From contig JAFAGO010000032.1 in the NCBI GenBank assembly GCA_023422635.1, positions 1 through 58,321 of the forward strand: a stretch of 58,321 bases of DNA. The letters are read 5' to 3'. Positions 31,218 through 40,867 of the stretch are shown here, piece after piece. Numbering within the stretch: position 1 is the first letter of the stretch; each line of letters starts with the position of its first letter. Both the position numbers and the translations under genes were made by a program. The notes under the pieces were generated by a model. It was not told the DNA's origin. It was given only the letters and a program-made list of their open reading frames with translations, and did no database searches. This DNA is from Bacteroidota bacterium (GTDB taxonomy: Bacteria; Bacteroidota; Bacteroidia; Flavobacteriales; Weeksellaceae).

Positions 31218-34200
31218 ATGGCTTCAAATAAAATACAATTCAGAAGTATTCACGAACTTAAAGATCCAGCTTTGAATGGGAAGCTGGCTCAAAAAGAGTT
31301 TCAGAATGAAATTCCTGTAGATGAATTTTTAAGCGACGACAAAACCAGTTCTTCCAGCACTTCGAGAAGAGACTTTCTGAAGCTTTTAGGTTTCTCTACA
31401 GCAGCTGTTACTTTAGCTGCTTGTGAAGCTCCTGTAATCAAAACCATTCCGTATGTTGTGAAACCGCACGACATTACTCCAGGACTTCCTAATTTTTACG
31501 CATCCAGTTATTTCGATGGATATGACTTTGCGAGTGTTTTAGTAAAAACCCGCGAAGGAAGACCAATCCGAATCGATCCAAATCCTGCTGCAGGAAGTTT
31601 GGGAACAACCAACGCAAGAGCACAAGCAAGTGTACTTTCTTTGTATGATAATGACAAAGTAAAACAACCTAAGCTTGATGGTAAAGATGAAACTTTTGAT
31701 AAAGTAGATGATTACATTCTAAAAGCATTAGCAGAAACAAATGCCGCAGGAAAGAAAATCGTTCTTCTATCTCATTCATTTGCCAGCCCGACCTTTAAAA
31801 AAGTTTTCGCAGATTTTAAAGCGAAATATCCAACTGCAGAATTGGTAACCTACGATGCGTATCCTCACGCAGCCGCACTTGATGCTGCGGTAGAAGTTTT
31901 CGGACAAAGAGCACTACCCGTATACGACCTGAATGGGACAGAATTGGTTGTGAGCTTTCAAGCGGATTTCTTAGGAGATTATAACGCACAAAGCCTTGAA
32001 GTTTCTTATGCATCTGCAAGAAAACCTGGCCCAAATATGCTTCGTCACATTCAAGTGGAATCGAACATGAGCTTAACCGGAGCGAATGCAGATACAAGGG
32101 TAAAACTTAAACCAAGCGACGTTTATAAAACATTAGTTGAAGTTTACAATGGTTTAAACGGAGCTTCTGTTAGCAAAGGTGCTTCTGTAATTGTAAAAGA
32201 ATTGCAATCTAAGGGCAGCAAAGCTGTTGTTTTAGCAGACGGTTCCAAAGCAGCATATGTGCTCGCACATTTAATTAATCAAAAATTAGGATCAGTTGCT
32301 TTTACCGGAAAAGCGAATCTTTTAAAAGAATTTGATCCTGCTAGATATCAAGAATTCCTATCTTGGATGAATAGCGGACAAGTGGGTGTATTGTTAACCA
32401 ACAACATCAACCCTATTTATTCGTCCAACAAAGGCGCTGCTTTTGAAGCCGCTGTGAAGAAAGTTCCACACGTCATTGCTACAATCGACAAAAAGAACGA
32501 AATGTACAAAGCAGCCAAAGCCGTAATTCCTACTGCTCACTGGCTAGAATCTTGGGGTGACTTAACTCCAGAAACAGGTTCTTACGCTTTAATGCAGCCG
32601 ACCATTCAAAAAGTATTCAAACCAAGACAGATTGAAGAATCATTATTGGTTTGGACAAACGGAAAAAACAATGCTGCAAATAACTATTACAATTATTTAA
32701 AAGCCAATGCAGCTTCCCTTCTAGGTGAAACTTCATTCAACAAAGCATTGTATAATGGTTTTAATGCAGGAGGCAGTGCAACCACATTAGCGTACGCGGG
32801 CGGTAACGCCGCACAAGCTACAGCTGAACTTGCCGCTTTTAAATCTTCTGGATTAGAACTTCAATTGTATACCAAAACCGGTATTGGAGATGGAACACAA
32901 GCCAACAATCCATGGTTAATGGAGCTTCCTGATCCAATTACAAGACTTTCTTGGGATAATTACTTAACAATTTCACCAAAAGACGCAAAAGATCTTGGCA
33001 TCGAAAACAAACTCAATGCGAGAATGCAGTTGGATGGTGATACGGTAAATGTAACCGTGAACGGAGTTACGTTAAAAGACGTTCCTGTTTTCATTCAACC
33101 TGGTCAGGCAGAAGGCTCTTTAGGTTTAGCTTTGGGTTATGGTAAAAAAGATTCTGGAAAAGTAGCAGAAACAGGAATAAATGCATATCCTCTTTTCGAT
33201 GGATTCAATACCGTTTTAGGAAATGTAAAAATTGAAAAAACAGGTAACGAGCATGAATTCGCAGGGATGCAGTTGCAAAACACCTTAATGGGGCGTTACG
33301 AAATTGCAAAAGAAGTTTCTTTAGATACGTTCCTTACCGTTCCTTTTGATGATAAAGTTAAGGGTTGGAATAAACCTTTGGAATATGCCACTATTAACGG
33401 CGATCTTCCTGCAAGAAAAATTGATCTTTGGGATGCCTTTGACGATACTGATGGACCACATTTTAACCTTTCTATCGACTTAAACTCTTGTACAGGTTGT
33501 GGAGCTTGCGTAATTGCTTGTCAAGCAGAAAATAACACTGCAGTTGTAGGGAAAGAAGAAATTAGAATGTCTAGAGATATGTATTGGTTAAGAATTGACC
33601 GCTACTATAGTTCTAAAGTTCCTGCAAATATGGACGAAAATAAGGATGGAAAACTTTCAGTGAAAGAATCTTTAGATGCTGACCTGAATGTACCGAATAT
33701 GTACGACATTCTTATTGAGCCAAGCGAAAGTCCAGACGTAATTTTCCAACCAGTAATGTGTCAACATTGTAACCACGCTCCGTGTGAAACAGTTTGTCCA
33801 GTTGCTGCAACCTCCCATGGAAAACAAGGACAGAACATGATGGCTTACAACAGATGTATTGGTACAAGATATTGTGCAAACAACTGTCCATACAAAGTTA
33901 GAAGATTCAACTGGTTCAACTATGCCTTGAATGATAAATTTGATTACAATATGAACAACGACTTAGGAAGAATGGTATTGAATCCTGACGTTGTTACCAG
34001 AACCAGAGGGGTTATGGAAAAATGTTCATTATGTATTCAAGAAACTCAAGCTGCAATCCTTAATGCGAAGAAGGAAAACAGAGTGGTTGCCGATGAAGAA
34101 TTCCAAAAAGCTTGCGCATGTGCAGCCGCTTGTTCTACAGGAGCAATGCAGTTTGGTGATATGAACGATAATAAATCTCAAGTTCGTAAACTTTACGGTA

Positions 34201-34295
34201 GCGACAGAAGATATTATCTTCTAGAAGAAATTGGTACAAAACCAAACGTTTTCTATCACACTAAGGTAAGAAACAGAAAAGAATCAAACGTTTAA
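31218..34295 (+). CDS. actB: Alternative complex III subunit B, molybdopterin-fold and iron-sulfur protein
   Basis: ActB (1025 residues) combines a molybdopterin oxidoreductase-like domain (without cofactor in this family) and a ferredoxin-like domain. It has a twin-arginine signal, SRRDFLK at 49-55, followed by Cys69 in LAAC. The iron-sulfur ligands are in four groups: CTGCGACVIAC, CQHCNHAPCETVCP, CIGTRYCANNCP and CSLC with the later CACAAAC. Between the first and second groups lies a perfect EF-hand-type loop, DENKDGKLSVKE at 806-817. The protein faces the periplasm on the quinol-oxidising membrane subunits. Confidence 0.95.
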   Translation: MASNKIQFRSIHELKDPALNGKLAQKEFQNEIPVDEFLSDDKTSSSSTSRRDFLKLLGFSTAAVTLAACEAPVIKTIPYVVKPHDITPGLPNFYASSYFDGYDFASVLVKTREGRPIRIDPNPAAGSLGTTNARAQASVLSLYDNDKVKQPKLDGKDETFDKVDDYILKALAETNAAGKKIVLLSHSFASPTFKKVFADFKAKYPTAELVTYDAYPHAAALDAAVEVFGQRALPVYDLNGTELVVSFQADFLGDYNAQSLEVSYASARKPGPNMLRHIQVESNMSLTGANADTRVKLKPSDVYKTLVEVYNGLNGASVSKGASVIVKELQSKGSKAVVLADGSKAAYVLAHLINQKLGSVAFTGKANLLKEFDPARYQEFLSWMNSGQVGVLLTNNINPIYSSNKGAAFEAAVKKVPHVIATIDKKNEMYKAAKAVIPTAHWLESWGDLTPETGSYALMQPTIQKVFKPRQIEESLLVWTNGKNNAANNYYNYLKANAASLLGETSFNKALYNGFNAGGSATTLAYAGGNAAQATAELAAFKSSGLELQLYTKTGIGDGTQANNPWLMELPDPITRLSWDNYLTISPKDAKDLGIENKLNARMQLDGDTVNVTVNGVTLKDVPVFIQPGQAEGSLGLALGYGKKDSGKVAETGINAYPLFDGFNTVLGNVKIEKTGNEHEFAGMQLQNTLMGRYEIAKEVSLDTFLTVPFDDKVKGWNKPLEYATINGDLPARKIDLWDAFDDTDGPHFNLSIDLNSCTGCGACVIACQAENNTAVVGKEEIRMSRDMYWLRIDRYYSSKVPANMDENKDGKLSVKESLDADLNVPNMYDILIEPSESPDVIFQPVMCQHCNHAPCETVCPVAATSHGKQGQNMMAYNRCIGTRYCANNCPYKVRRFNWFNYALNDKFDYNMNNDLGRMVLNPDVVTRTRGVMEKCSLCIQETQAAILNAKKENRVVADEEFQKACACAAACSTGAMQFGDMNDNKSQVRKLYGSDRRYYLLEEIGTKPNVFYHTKVRNRKESNV

Positions 34296-34313
34296 ATAAT
34301 AATAAGGTAAAAA

Positions 34314-35708
34314 ATGTCACATTACGAAGCCCCGATTCGGGAACCTTTAATTATTGGTCACAAAACCTATCACGATATCACTGTTGATATCGCAAAACCT
34401 ATCGAAGAACGAGCTGGAAAACTATGGTGGGTATCTTTGTACGCCGCATTAGTCCTTTTCATTTACGGATTTGGTTGTATTGCTTACACCATTGGAACCG
34501 GAATTGGAGCTTGGGGACTTAACAGAACCATTAACTGGGGTTGGGATATTACCAACTTTGTGTGGTGGGTAGGTATCGGTCACGCCGGAACCTTGATTTC
34601 TGCAGTACTTTTATTATTTAGACAACGTTGGAGAATGTCGGTAAACCGATCTGCTGAAGCAATGACAATTTTTGCCGTTGTTCAAGCTGCAATTTTCCCC
34701 GTAATACACATGGGTAGAGTTTGGGTTGGATATTGGGTATTCCCATTGCCAAACCAATTTGGATCTCTTTGGCCAAACTTTAACTCGCCTCTACTTTGGG
34801 ACGTATTTGCAATTTCAACCTATTTCTCTGTATCTACAGTGTTCTGGTTTATGGGACTTATCCCCGACTTTGCAATGATTAGAGACCGTGCTCAAACCCC
34901 TTGGACGAGAAAAATATATACCCTCCTTTCTTTCGGTTGGGGTGGTAAAGCAAAACACTGGCAAAGATTCGAAGAATTATCTTTGGTTTTAGCTGGTCTT
35001 GCAACACCTTTAGTATTCTCCGTACACACCACAGTATCCTTTGACTTCTCCACTTCAGTAATTAAAGGATGGCACTCTACTATTTATCCACCTTATTTCG
35101 TAGCAGGAGCAATCTTCTCAGGATTTGCAATGGTACAAACACTTTTATTGGTAGCAAGAAAAGTGTGCGACCTTGAAGAGTACATCACCATGTATCATAT
35201 CGAAATTATGAACATCGTAATTATTCTAACAGGTGGTATGGTAACAGTCGCGTACGCGACAGAATATTTCATTGCTTGGTATTCAGGTTCACGATATGAA
35301 GATTTCACATATCTTTCTCCGGGAGCAGCAACCGGTCCTTACTGGTGGGCATTCTGGGCGTTGATTATCTGTAACCTTGTTATTCCAGCATTGTTCTGGT
35401 TTAAAAGAATTAGAACGAACATTATTGCAACGTTCATTATTGCACTTGTAATTAATATTGGGATGTGGTTCGAACGTTTTGATATTATCGTAATCAACCT
35501 TTCCAGAGATTATTTACCTGGATCGTGGACGATGTTTAAACCTACCATTATCGACGTAGGAGTATATTTGGGAACAATTGGTTTCTTCTCTGTATTATTC
35601 CTATTGTATGCACGAACTTTCCCTGTAATCGCACAAGCGGAATTGAAATCGATATTAAAAATTTCTGGTGAAACCTATAAAGCAAAAGAAGGAGATGAGC
35701 ACCACTAA
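34314..35708 (+). CDS. actC: Alternative complex III subunit C, NrfD/PsrC-type quinol-binding membrane protein
   Basis: ActC (464 residues) is a membrane protein with about ten helices of the NrfD/polysulfide reductase family. It is the main site of menaquinol oxidation. Typical features are the long conserved first half (WWVSLYAALVLFIYGFG, NWGWDITNFVWWVGIGHAGT) and HTTVSFDFS in the middle. It starts 18 bases behind actB. Its last codons overlap the start of actD by 14 bases. Confidence 0.95.
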   Translation: MSHYEAPIREPLIIGHKTYHDITVDIAKPIEERAGKLWWVSLYAALVLFIYGFGCIAYTIGTGIGAWGLNRTINWGWDITNFVWWVGIGHAGTLISAVLLLFRQRWRMSVNRSAEAMTIFAVVQAAIFPVIHMGRVWVGYWVFPLPNQFGSLWPNFNSPLLWDVFAISTYFSVSTVFWFMGLIPDFAMIRDRAQTPWTRKIYTLLSFGWGGKAKHWQRFEELSLVLAGLATPLVFSVHTTVSFDFSTSVIKGWHSTIYPPYFVAGAIFSGFAMVQTLLLVARKVCDLEEYITMYHIEIMNIVIILTGGMVTVAYATEYFIAWYSGSRYEDFTYLSPGAATGPYWWAFWALIICNLVIPALFWFKRIRTNIIATFIIALVINIGMWFERFDIIVINLSRDYLPGSWTMFKPTIIDVGVYLGTIGFFSVLFLLYARTFPVIAQAELKSILKISGETYKAKEGDEHH

Positions 35709-36216
35709 GATAGTATACGGAATTTATGCCGACGACGATGAGTTAATGAGCGGCGTAAAAGCCTTTATGGATAAAGGTATCGCAATCAACGAAGTGTATA
35801 CTCCATTTCCGGTTCACGGTTTGGATAAAGCTTTAGGATTGAAAAAAACAAGAATTTCTGATGCAGCTTGGTTTTATGCTGTTTATGGTTTAACCATTGG
35901 TGCAACAGTAACTTGGTACATGATGAATCATGACTGGCCACAAAATATCGGGGGAAAACCTGCTTTTGAGTGGTCCCGAAACATGCCAGCATTCGTAGTT
36001 CCAATGTTTGAATTAATGGTTTTCTGTGCAGCACACATGATGTCGCTTACCTTTTTGGCAAGAAACAAAATGTATCCTGGATGTCCAGCGCAAAACCCTG
36101 ATCCTAGAACAACAGACGATAAATTTATGATGGAATTCGTAACGGAAGATGTGGATGCAGTAAAGCAAATCCTTATCGATACCGGAGTGGAAGAAATAAC
36201 AGTAAAAGAGGCGTAA
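35695..36216 (+). CDS. actD: Alternative complex III subunit D (DUF3341)
   Basis: ActD (173 residues) is a membrane subunit with two central helices (AWFYAVYGLTIGATVTWYM and PAFVVPMFELMVFCAAHM) and cytoplasmic ends. The pattern KIVYGIYADDDELMSGV at the start is that of DUF3341. The ATG at 35695 has a good AAGGAG sequence seven bases upstream, inside actC. The frame could start nine codons earlier, but that would only add sequence translated from actC. Confidence 0.93.
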   Translation: MSTTKIVYGIYADDDELMSGVKAFMDKGIAINEVYTPFPVHGLDKALGLKKTRISDAAWFYAVYGLTIGATVTWYMMNHDWPQNIGGKPAFEWSRNMPAFVVPMFELMVFCAAHMMSLTFLARNKMYPGCPAQNPDPRTTDDKFMMEFVTEDVDAVKQILIDTGVEEITVKEA

Positions 36217-36217
36217 C

Positions 36218-36886
36218 ATGAAGAATAAAATTTTAAAATTAACAGCAGTTTTGGGCGTAACAACCATTTTGCTAAATTCTTGTGGCCCAAAAGATAATCC
36301 ACCTTTGGTGTATTTTCCTGATATGTATTTCCCAATTGCGTACGATCCATTGATGAAAGCAGATGATCCGTACAGCAAACATGATAATGAAATTCCATTA
36401 TTCATCAAAAATGATGGAGCAACAGGACTTTCACCAGTTGATGGAACTGTAGGCCAAAATGCTGAAGGATTAATCGAAGTCAATTCAGGTCACGCACTTA
36501 CTCCAGATCAGTACAATGCAGGGTACGACGAATCAAAGGCAATCACGGTTTCACCTTTAGATCCTAAAAATCAAGCTAAAGATCTTGAGAGAGGAAAATT
36601 AATGTACGAGAGAACTTGTGCTGTTTGCCACGGAACAGGTGGTGATGGCCAAGGGAATATTGTACAAAGTGGGGCATATTCTGGCGTACCTAATTATGCA
36701 GATCGACAAATTTCTGTTGGTTCTGTGCATTATGTACTTTCCTACGGTAGAAATGCCATGGGATCTTATGCAGGACAATTGAGACCTGCAGACCGATGGA
36801 GAGTGGCAATGTATGTAATGAGCGCTTTTAAAGCGAATGCAGCCGCAGCTCCAGCAGCAACAACTGATTCAACAGCGACTAAATAA
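36218..36886 (+). CDS. actE: Alternative complex III subunit E, monohaem cytochrome c lipoprotein
   Basis: ActE (222 residues) is a lipid-anchored cytochrome c: lipoprotein signal with Cys22 (LLNSCGPKD) and one haem motif CAVCH (134-138) followed by GTGGDGQG. It probably hands electrons onward to a soluble cytochrome or the oxidase. The tail is rich in Ala and Thr. It starts one base after the actD stop, within the same operon. Confidence 0.94.
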   Translation: MKNKILKLTAVLGVTTILLNSCGPKDNPPLVYFPDMYFPIAYDPLMKADDPYSKHDNEIPLFIKNDGATGLSPVDGTVGQNAEGLIEVNSGHALTPDQYNAGYDESKAITVSPLDPKNQAKDLERGKLMYERTCAVCHGTGGDGQGNIVQSGAYSGVPNYADRQISVGSVHYVLSYGRNAMGSYAGQLRPADRWRVAMYVMSAFKANAAAAPAATTDSTATK

Positions 36887-36900
36887 TAAAAAGAAGAAAG

Positions 36901-38232
36901 ATGTATACTTTTTCACCTAAATTAAAATTAATTTCAATCGTACTACTCGTATTAGGGCTTGTATTATTTGGTGCAGGTTATTTTATGAATCATGGGATTG
37001 ACAAAGCCCAGGTTGAACATCTGATGGAAGCAGCGCATTCCGGAGGTCACCATAATCCTTCACACTCCAGTGAACTTGTAGGTCCACAAGATCATGAAGC
37101 GCATTTGGAGCATGCCGAAATGCAAATTCACAATCGTCCACTTGCAGCTTTGCACTCTGTTGCTGTATTTGCATTTGGAGTTAGTTGTGTTGTGCTTTTC
37201 TTCTATTCTATTCAGCACGCCGCACACGCAGGATGGTCTATTATTGTTACAAGAGTGATGGAAGGAATTGCTTCCTATATACCCATTGGCGGTTTTATTG
37301 TATTAGTTATCGTTATCTTAAACGCTACCCATAACGGACATTTGTTCCACTGGATGGATGCCAGTTTAACAGATCCTAAATCCGACAATTTTGATATTAT
37401 TCTCTATGAGAAGAAAAAATTCTTAAACGTTCCTTTCTACGTTGTTAGATCATTCATTTATATCTTGGGTGCCTCTTTCTTTGCATGGAAACTAAAATCT
37501 CAATCTAAGAAGGTGGATCAAACCAAATCTGCTAAAGATTACCAAATGCTATATCGTTGGGCAGTAGGTTACATTGCTTTCTTCGGTTTTGCTTCCGCAG
37601 CGTGGGCTTGGGATTGGTTAATGTCAATCGATCCACACTGGTATTCTACAATGTATATTTGGTATTCCATGGTAAGTTGCCTAACAAGTGGTATCGCTGT
37701 TATTATTCTTGTAAGTGTTTACTTAAAGAAAACAGGATTTTTACCACAGTTTAACGACAATCACTTGCATGATTTAGGAAAATTCCTATTCGCAACATCA
37801 ATGCTTTGGACGTATACTTGGTTTGCACAATTTATGTTGTACTGGTATGCTAATATTCCAGAGGAAGTAAATTACTTCTTTGGTAGATTTCAATATTATG
37901 CACCAACCTTCTTACCGATGTTAATTTTGAACTTCCTAATTCCTTTAGCGGTAATGGTAAGTTCAAGCATCAAAAGAAATTATACCGTAGTGTGTACAAT
38001 GGCAGTAATTGTAATATTAGGACACATTTTAGATTATTTCAATATGGTATTCCCTGGAACAGTTGGTCCTTACTGGAATTCCCCTGAAGTTTTCTTATTG
38101 TTCTTTGGTGCAATACTTTTCATTGTAGGTCTATTTACTTTTACCGTAATGACAGCATTAACAAAACTTAAACTTATTCCTGTTGGTAACCCTTATCTTC
38201 ACGAATCAGAAATCTATGAATATCCGTTCTAA
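36901..38232 (+). CDS. actF: Alternative complex III subunit F, membrane protein
   Basis: ActF (443 residues) is the second large NrfD-like membrane subunit, with about ten helices. A histidine-rich periplasmic loop after the first helix (GGHHNPSHSSE to HEAHLEHAE, about residues 48-76) is notable. RWAVGYIAFFGFASAAWAWDW and SIDPHWYSTMYIWYSM are family landmarks. It ends the operon at a strong terminator, and no cytochrome oxidase gene follows. Confidence 0.94.
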   Translation: MYTFSPKLKLISIVLLVLGLVLFGAGYFMNHGIDKAQVEHLMEAAHSGGHHNPSHSSELVGPQDHEAHLEHAEMQIHNRPLAALHSVAVFAFGVSCVVLFFYSIQHAAHAGWSIIVTRVMEGIASYIPIGGFIVLVIVILNATHNGHLFHWMDASLTDPKSDNFDIILYEKKKFLNVPFYVVRSFIYILGASFFAWKLKSQSKKVDQTKSAKDYQMLYRWAVGYIAFFGFASAAWAWDWLMSIDPHWYSTMYIWYSMVSCLTSGIAVIILVSVYLKKTGFLPQFNDNHLHDLGKFLFATSMLWTYTWFAQFMLYWYANIPEEVNYFFGRFQYYAPTFLPMLILNFLIPLAVMVSSSIKRNYTVVCTMAVIVILGHILDYFNMVFPGTVGPYWNSPEVFLLFFGAILFIVGLFTFTVMTALTKLKLIPVGNPYLHESEIYEYPF

Positions 38233-38251
38233 TTCATATTAGATACAATTT

Positions 38252-38286
38252 AAAGCTGTGTGTTTTTAAGCATACAGCTTTTTTTT
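38252..38286 (+). terminator. Terminator behind the complex III operon
   Basis: An 11-bp stem (38252-38262 with 38271-38281) with one G-T pair and an eight-base loop, followed by eight T. It ends the act operon. Confidence 0.85.
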
Positions 38287-38339
38287 GGGTAATTACCCAA
38301 TATTAAAATGCAATTTTAGTACAATCTATATACTTTTTA

Positions 38340-38347
38340 TAAATTTG
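38340..38347 (+). promoter_or_regulatory. -7 box TAAATTTG of the lipoprotein-apt unit
   Basis: A perfect TAnnTTTG, 20 bases ahead of the ATG at 38368. Confidence 0.5.
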
Positions 38348-38367
38348 TGTAAAAGCATTCTACAAAA

Positions 38368-39540
38368 ATGAAAAAAACATTCCTCTTCTTATTACCACTA
38401 CTCTTTCTGCTATCCGCATGTAAGAAAGATCATGTTGATGCCTCTACAACGCAATCTTTTCAGTCGAGCATCAATGATATGACATCTAGTTTACCAACCA
38501 TAAAACAAATCAAATTCAACGAAGCGCTATATATTTTGAAAACATTCGGCGTGGAAGCAGACGGAGATTCCAATGAATTGAAAGCTTTAGGAAAACTTTT
38601 AGATGGCAAGAAAATTCCTGAAATTTTTGCAATGGCAGATCAAGTCGCTCAACAAAACGGAATTGATTGGACGAGCACTGGACCACCATCACTTGGAGAA
38701 ATGAACATCTTTGAAAATGTTTCCGCTAAAGAAAGCGATACAAACGATATTAAAGCTGATGCCCTAAACATCATCACTAAAAATGCATCTTCCGATAGTG
38801 CTACTGGAGTAAAAGCAATCCAAATTCTTCCTCGACTTGTCGATAGAAGTGGAAATCCAATTGTTTTTACCGGAGCGGCTCTCGAAACTACATTAGAAGT
38901 TTTCAGCAATGGAATAAAACTTCAAACTGCGAAAAACTTAATGCAGGATAATAATTTCAAAGGATTTAATTTGAAGTTTTCAACACTACCGGCAAGTAAA
39001 ATTGTTGACAATAAAATCGACATTACTATTTCTGTAAAAACAACAGCAAAAACTTTTAAAATGTCTAAAATTGGTGTAAGTGTTAATCCAAATGCGCTCT
39101 ATACAGCTCCTGCTCCAGCAGACGAAAACACGTTGGATTCCAATGTGCAAACCGATGAAAACGGAATAAACACTGACCCTTCAACCGATCCTAATGCCCC
39201 AACAACCGCATCGCCAGCACCAACAAAAGATCCGAAAGCAACGGTTTCAAAATTTTTGAACAATTTGGGTTCACAAAACTTAAAAGCAGCGTACGATGCA
39301 TCCGCCAATCCAAACTGGGGTTCTTACGATAAATTCTCAAATCCAACATCAGGTTTTGGCGCCGTAAAAAATTTAAGTGTAAAAAATATTACCACAAAAA
39401 ACACTTCTGATAATACATCCACAGTAACTGCAGTCTACGATGTTACAGACAAAAGCGGTAAGACAACCGCCCTTTCTGTTACATTTGGATTAAAAAATGT
39501 GAATGGCGATTGGAAAATTTCAAATTATAAAATCAATTAA
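38368..39540 (+). CDS. Two-domain lipoprotein, function unknown
   Basis: A 390-residue lipoprotein (Cys18 in LLSACKKD). The N-terminal half has a helical stretch (SFQSSINDM, IKFNEALYILKTFG) reminiscent of DUF6694-type lipoproteins and a beta-rich middle (VFTGAALETTLEVF). A linker rich in P, T, A and D (about residues 245-290) leads to a C-terminal NTF2/DUF4878-like domain (ATVSKFLNNLGSQNLKAAYDA, ending NGDWKISNYKIN). No catalytic motif is seen. The apt gene follows after eight bases and is probably cotranscribed; I see no functional link. Confidence 0.75.
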   Translation: MKKTFLFLLPLLFLLSACKKDHVDASTTQSFQSSINDMTSSLPTIKQIKFNEALYILKTFGVEADGDSNELKALGKLLDGKKIPEIFAMADQVAQQNGIDWTSTGPPSLGEMNIFENVSAKESDTNDIKADALNIITKNASSDSATGVKAIQILPRLVDRSGNPIVFTGAALETTLEVFSNGIKLQTAKNLMQDNNFKGFNLKFSTLPASKIVDNKIDITISVKTTAKTFKMSKIGVSVNPNALYTAPAPADENTLDSNVQTDENGINTDPSTDPNAPTTASPAPTKDPKATVSKFLNNLGSQNLKAAYDASANPNWGSYDKFSNPTSGFGAVKNLSVKNITTKNTSDNTSTVTAVYDVTDKSGKTTALSVTFGLKNVNGDWKISNYKIN

Positions 39541-39548
39541 AAAGTATA

Positions 39549-40085
39549 ATGGCATCAACCGAACTAATTCAAAAATTAGAATCCACCATCCAAAACATTC
39601 CCGACTTTCCAAAACCTGGTATTCAATTTAAAGATATCAGTCCTGTTTTTCTAAATCCATCTCTTTATGAAGAAGTTATTCAGGATCTAGCCAACTTTAG
39701 TCGAGGAAAAATTGATGCAGTTTGCGGAATCGAAAGCAGAGGTTTCCTTTTTGGAATCGCCATTGCCGTTGCGCTCGACGTTCCTTTTATCCTGATCCGT
39801 AAGAAAGGAAAACTTCCTCCGCCAGTCGTTTCAGAACAATATGAGCTGGAATATGGGACCGCAGAAATCGAAATTAAAGAAGGACAAATAAAGCCGGGAC
39901 AAAATATACTTATACACGATGATCTTTTAGCAACTGGTGGTACAACTGAAGCCGCCGCAAAACTCATTGAAAAACAAGGAGCAAAGGCCGCTCAATTCAG
40001 CTTCTTGATTGGCTTACAGTTTCTTAACGGAGAAGAAAAACTAAAACCTTTCGGCGCGGAAATTTACAGCATCCTTAAGTACTAA
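39549..40085 (+). CDS. apt: Adenine phosphoribosyltransferase
   Basis: Apt (178 residues) salvages adenine to AMP using PRPP. Diagnostic are the start FPKPGIQFKDISPVF, the CGIESRGFLFG and IRKKGKLP loops, and the PRPP motif ILIHDDLLATGGTTEAA. Length and motifs are standard for the family. Confidence 0.96.
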   Translation: MASTELIQKLESTIQNIPDFPKPGIQFKDISPVFLNPSLYEEVIQDLANFSRGKIDAVCGIESRGFLFGIAIAVALDVPFILIRKKGKLPPPVVSEQYELEYGTAEIEIKEGQIKPGQNILIHDDLLATGGTTEAAAKLIEKQGAKAAQFSFLIGLQFLNGEEKLKPFGAEIYSILKY

Positions 40086-40111
40086 AAATTAATGGTTTTC
40101 AATCATAAGAA

Positions 40112-40143
40112 TTTTGTAAATCATTAAGAAACAATTAAATTTG
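40112..40143 (+). promoter_or_regulatory. Full promoter (-33 TTTTG, -7 TAAATTTG) of the TPR gene and ribH
   Basis: TTTTG at 40112-40116 and TAAATTTG at 40136-40143 with a 19-base spacer match the Bacteroidota sigma-factor consensus at both elements. The ATG is 20 bases further on. It is the best complete promoter I found in the window. Confidence 0.65.
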
Positions 40144-40163
40144 CAACTCAATTTGAAAAATCA

Positions 40164-40865
40164 ATGGCAAAACTGACAAAAAAACAAGAGCAGGAAGGTA
40201 AAGAAACCGTAGAAGTATTTAAAGATCTGGACCAATCCGCACTTAATACAGAACGATTTATCGAGAAAAACTCAAAAATCTTAATTGGTGTTTTCGGAGT
40301 TCTTATCGTAGCTGTTCTTGGATATTTCGCATACCAACAATATGTAATTAAACCAAAAAACGAAGAAGCAGCGAAAAGCTACCTTGCGGCGCAAAAAAAC
40401 CTTTCTGAAGGAAAAGATGCTGAAGCTCTTGGAGGTAAATCTGCCGCTAACCCTGGTTTTTTAGGTACGTACAATGAATATTCAGGTACCGATGTGGGAA
40501 AACTTTCTGCATACAACGCTGGACTTTTAAAATTTAAAGAAGGAAAATACCAAGAAGCATACGATTTGTTGGATAAATTTAGCTCTGATAATAAAGTGCT
40601 TATGGCATTGAAGTACGGAGCAATGTCCGACTGTCAAAGCAATTTAAATAAAGCTACAGATGCGCTTTCAACACTGGACAAAGCCATCTCTGCTTCAGAT
40701 GATCCATATACGATTTATTACTTCACCAAAAAAGCGGGACTTCTTTCTTTAGCTTTGAAAAAGAATGCAGAAGCTAAAAAATACTTTGCTTCAATTGAAG
40801 ATAAATATCAAGACTACGATAATGGTATGAGCGACGCTTATATTGAAATGACAAAATACTATTAA
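40164..40865 (+). CDS. Membrane-anchored TPR protein, YfgM-like
   Basis: A 233-residue protein with one transmembrane helix (about residues 40-60, ILIGVFGVLIVAVLGYFA) and a C-terminal domain of TPR-like helical pairs (LKFKEGKYQEAYDLLDKF, LNKATDALSTLDKAI). The layout is like YfgM, an ancillary factor of the SecYEG translocon. It is followed by ribH after two bases, a constant pair in flavobacteria as far as I recall. Confidence 0.85.
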   Translation: MAKLTKKQEQEGKETVEVFKDLDQSALNTERFIEKNSKILIGVFGVLIVAVLGYFAYQQYVIKPKNEEAAKSYLAAQKNLSEGKDAEALGGKSAANPGFLGTYNEYSGTDVGKLSAYNAGLLKFKEGKYQEAYDLLDKFSSDNKVLMALKYGAMSDCQSNLNKATDALSTLDKAISASDDPYTIYYFTKKAGLLSLALKKNAEAKKYFASIEDKYQDYDNGMSDAYIEMTKYY

Positions 40866-40867
40866 AA

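Noticed and set aside
36013..36483. 156-codon minus-strand frame across actD/actE
   Set aside because: Antisense to two clearly conserved complex III genes, with composition typical of reverse translation. Not a gene.
40086..40867. FMN riboswitch before ribH
   Set aside because: The conserved RFN core is absent; ribH is two bases behind a coding gene and served by an ordinary promoter.
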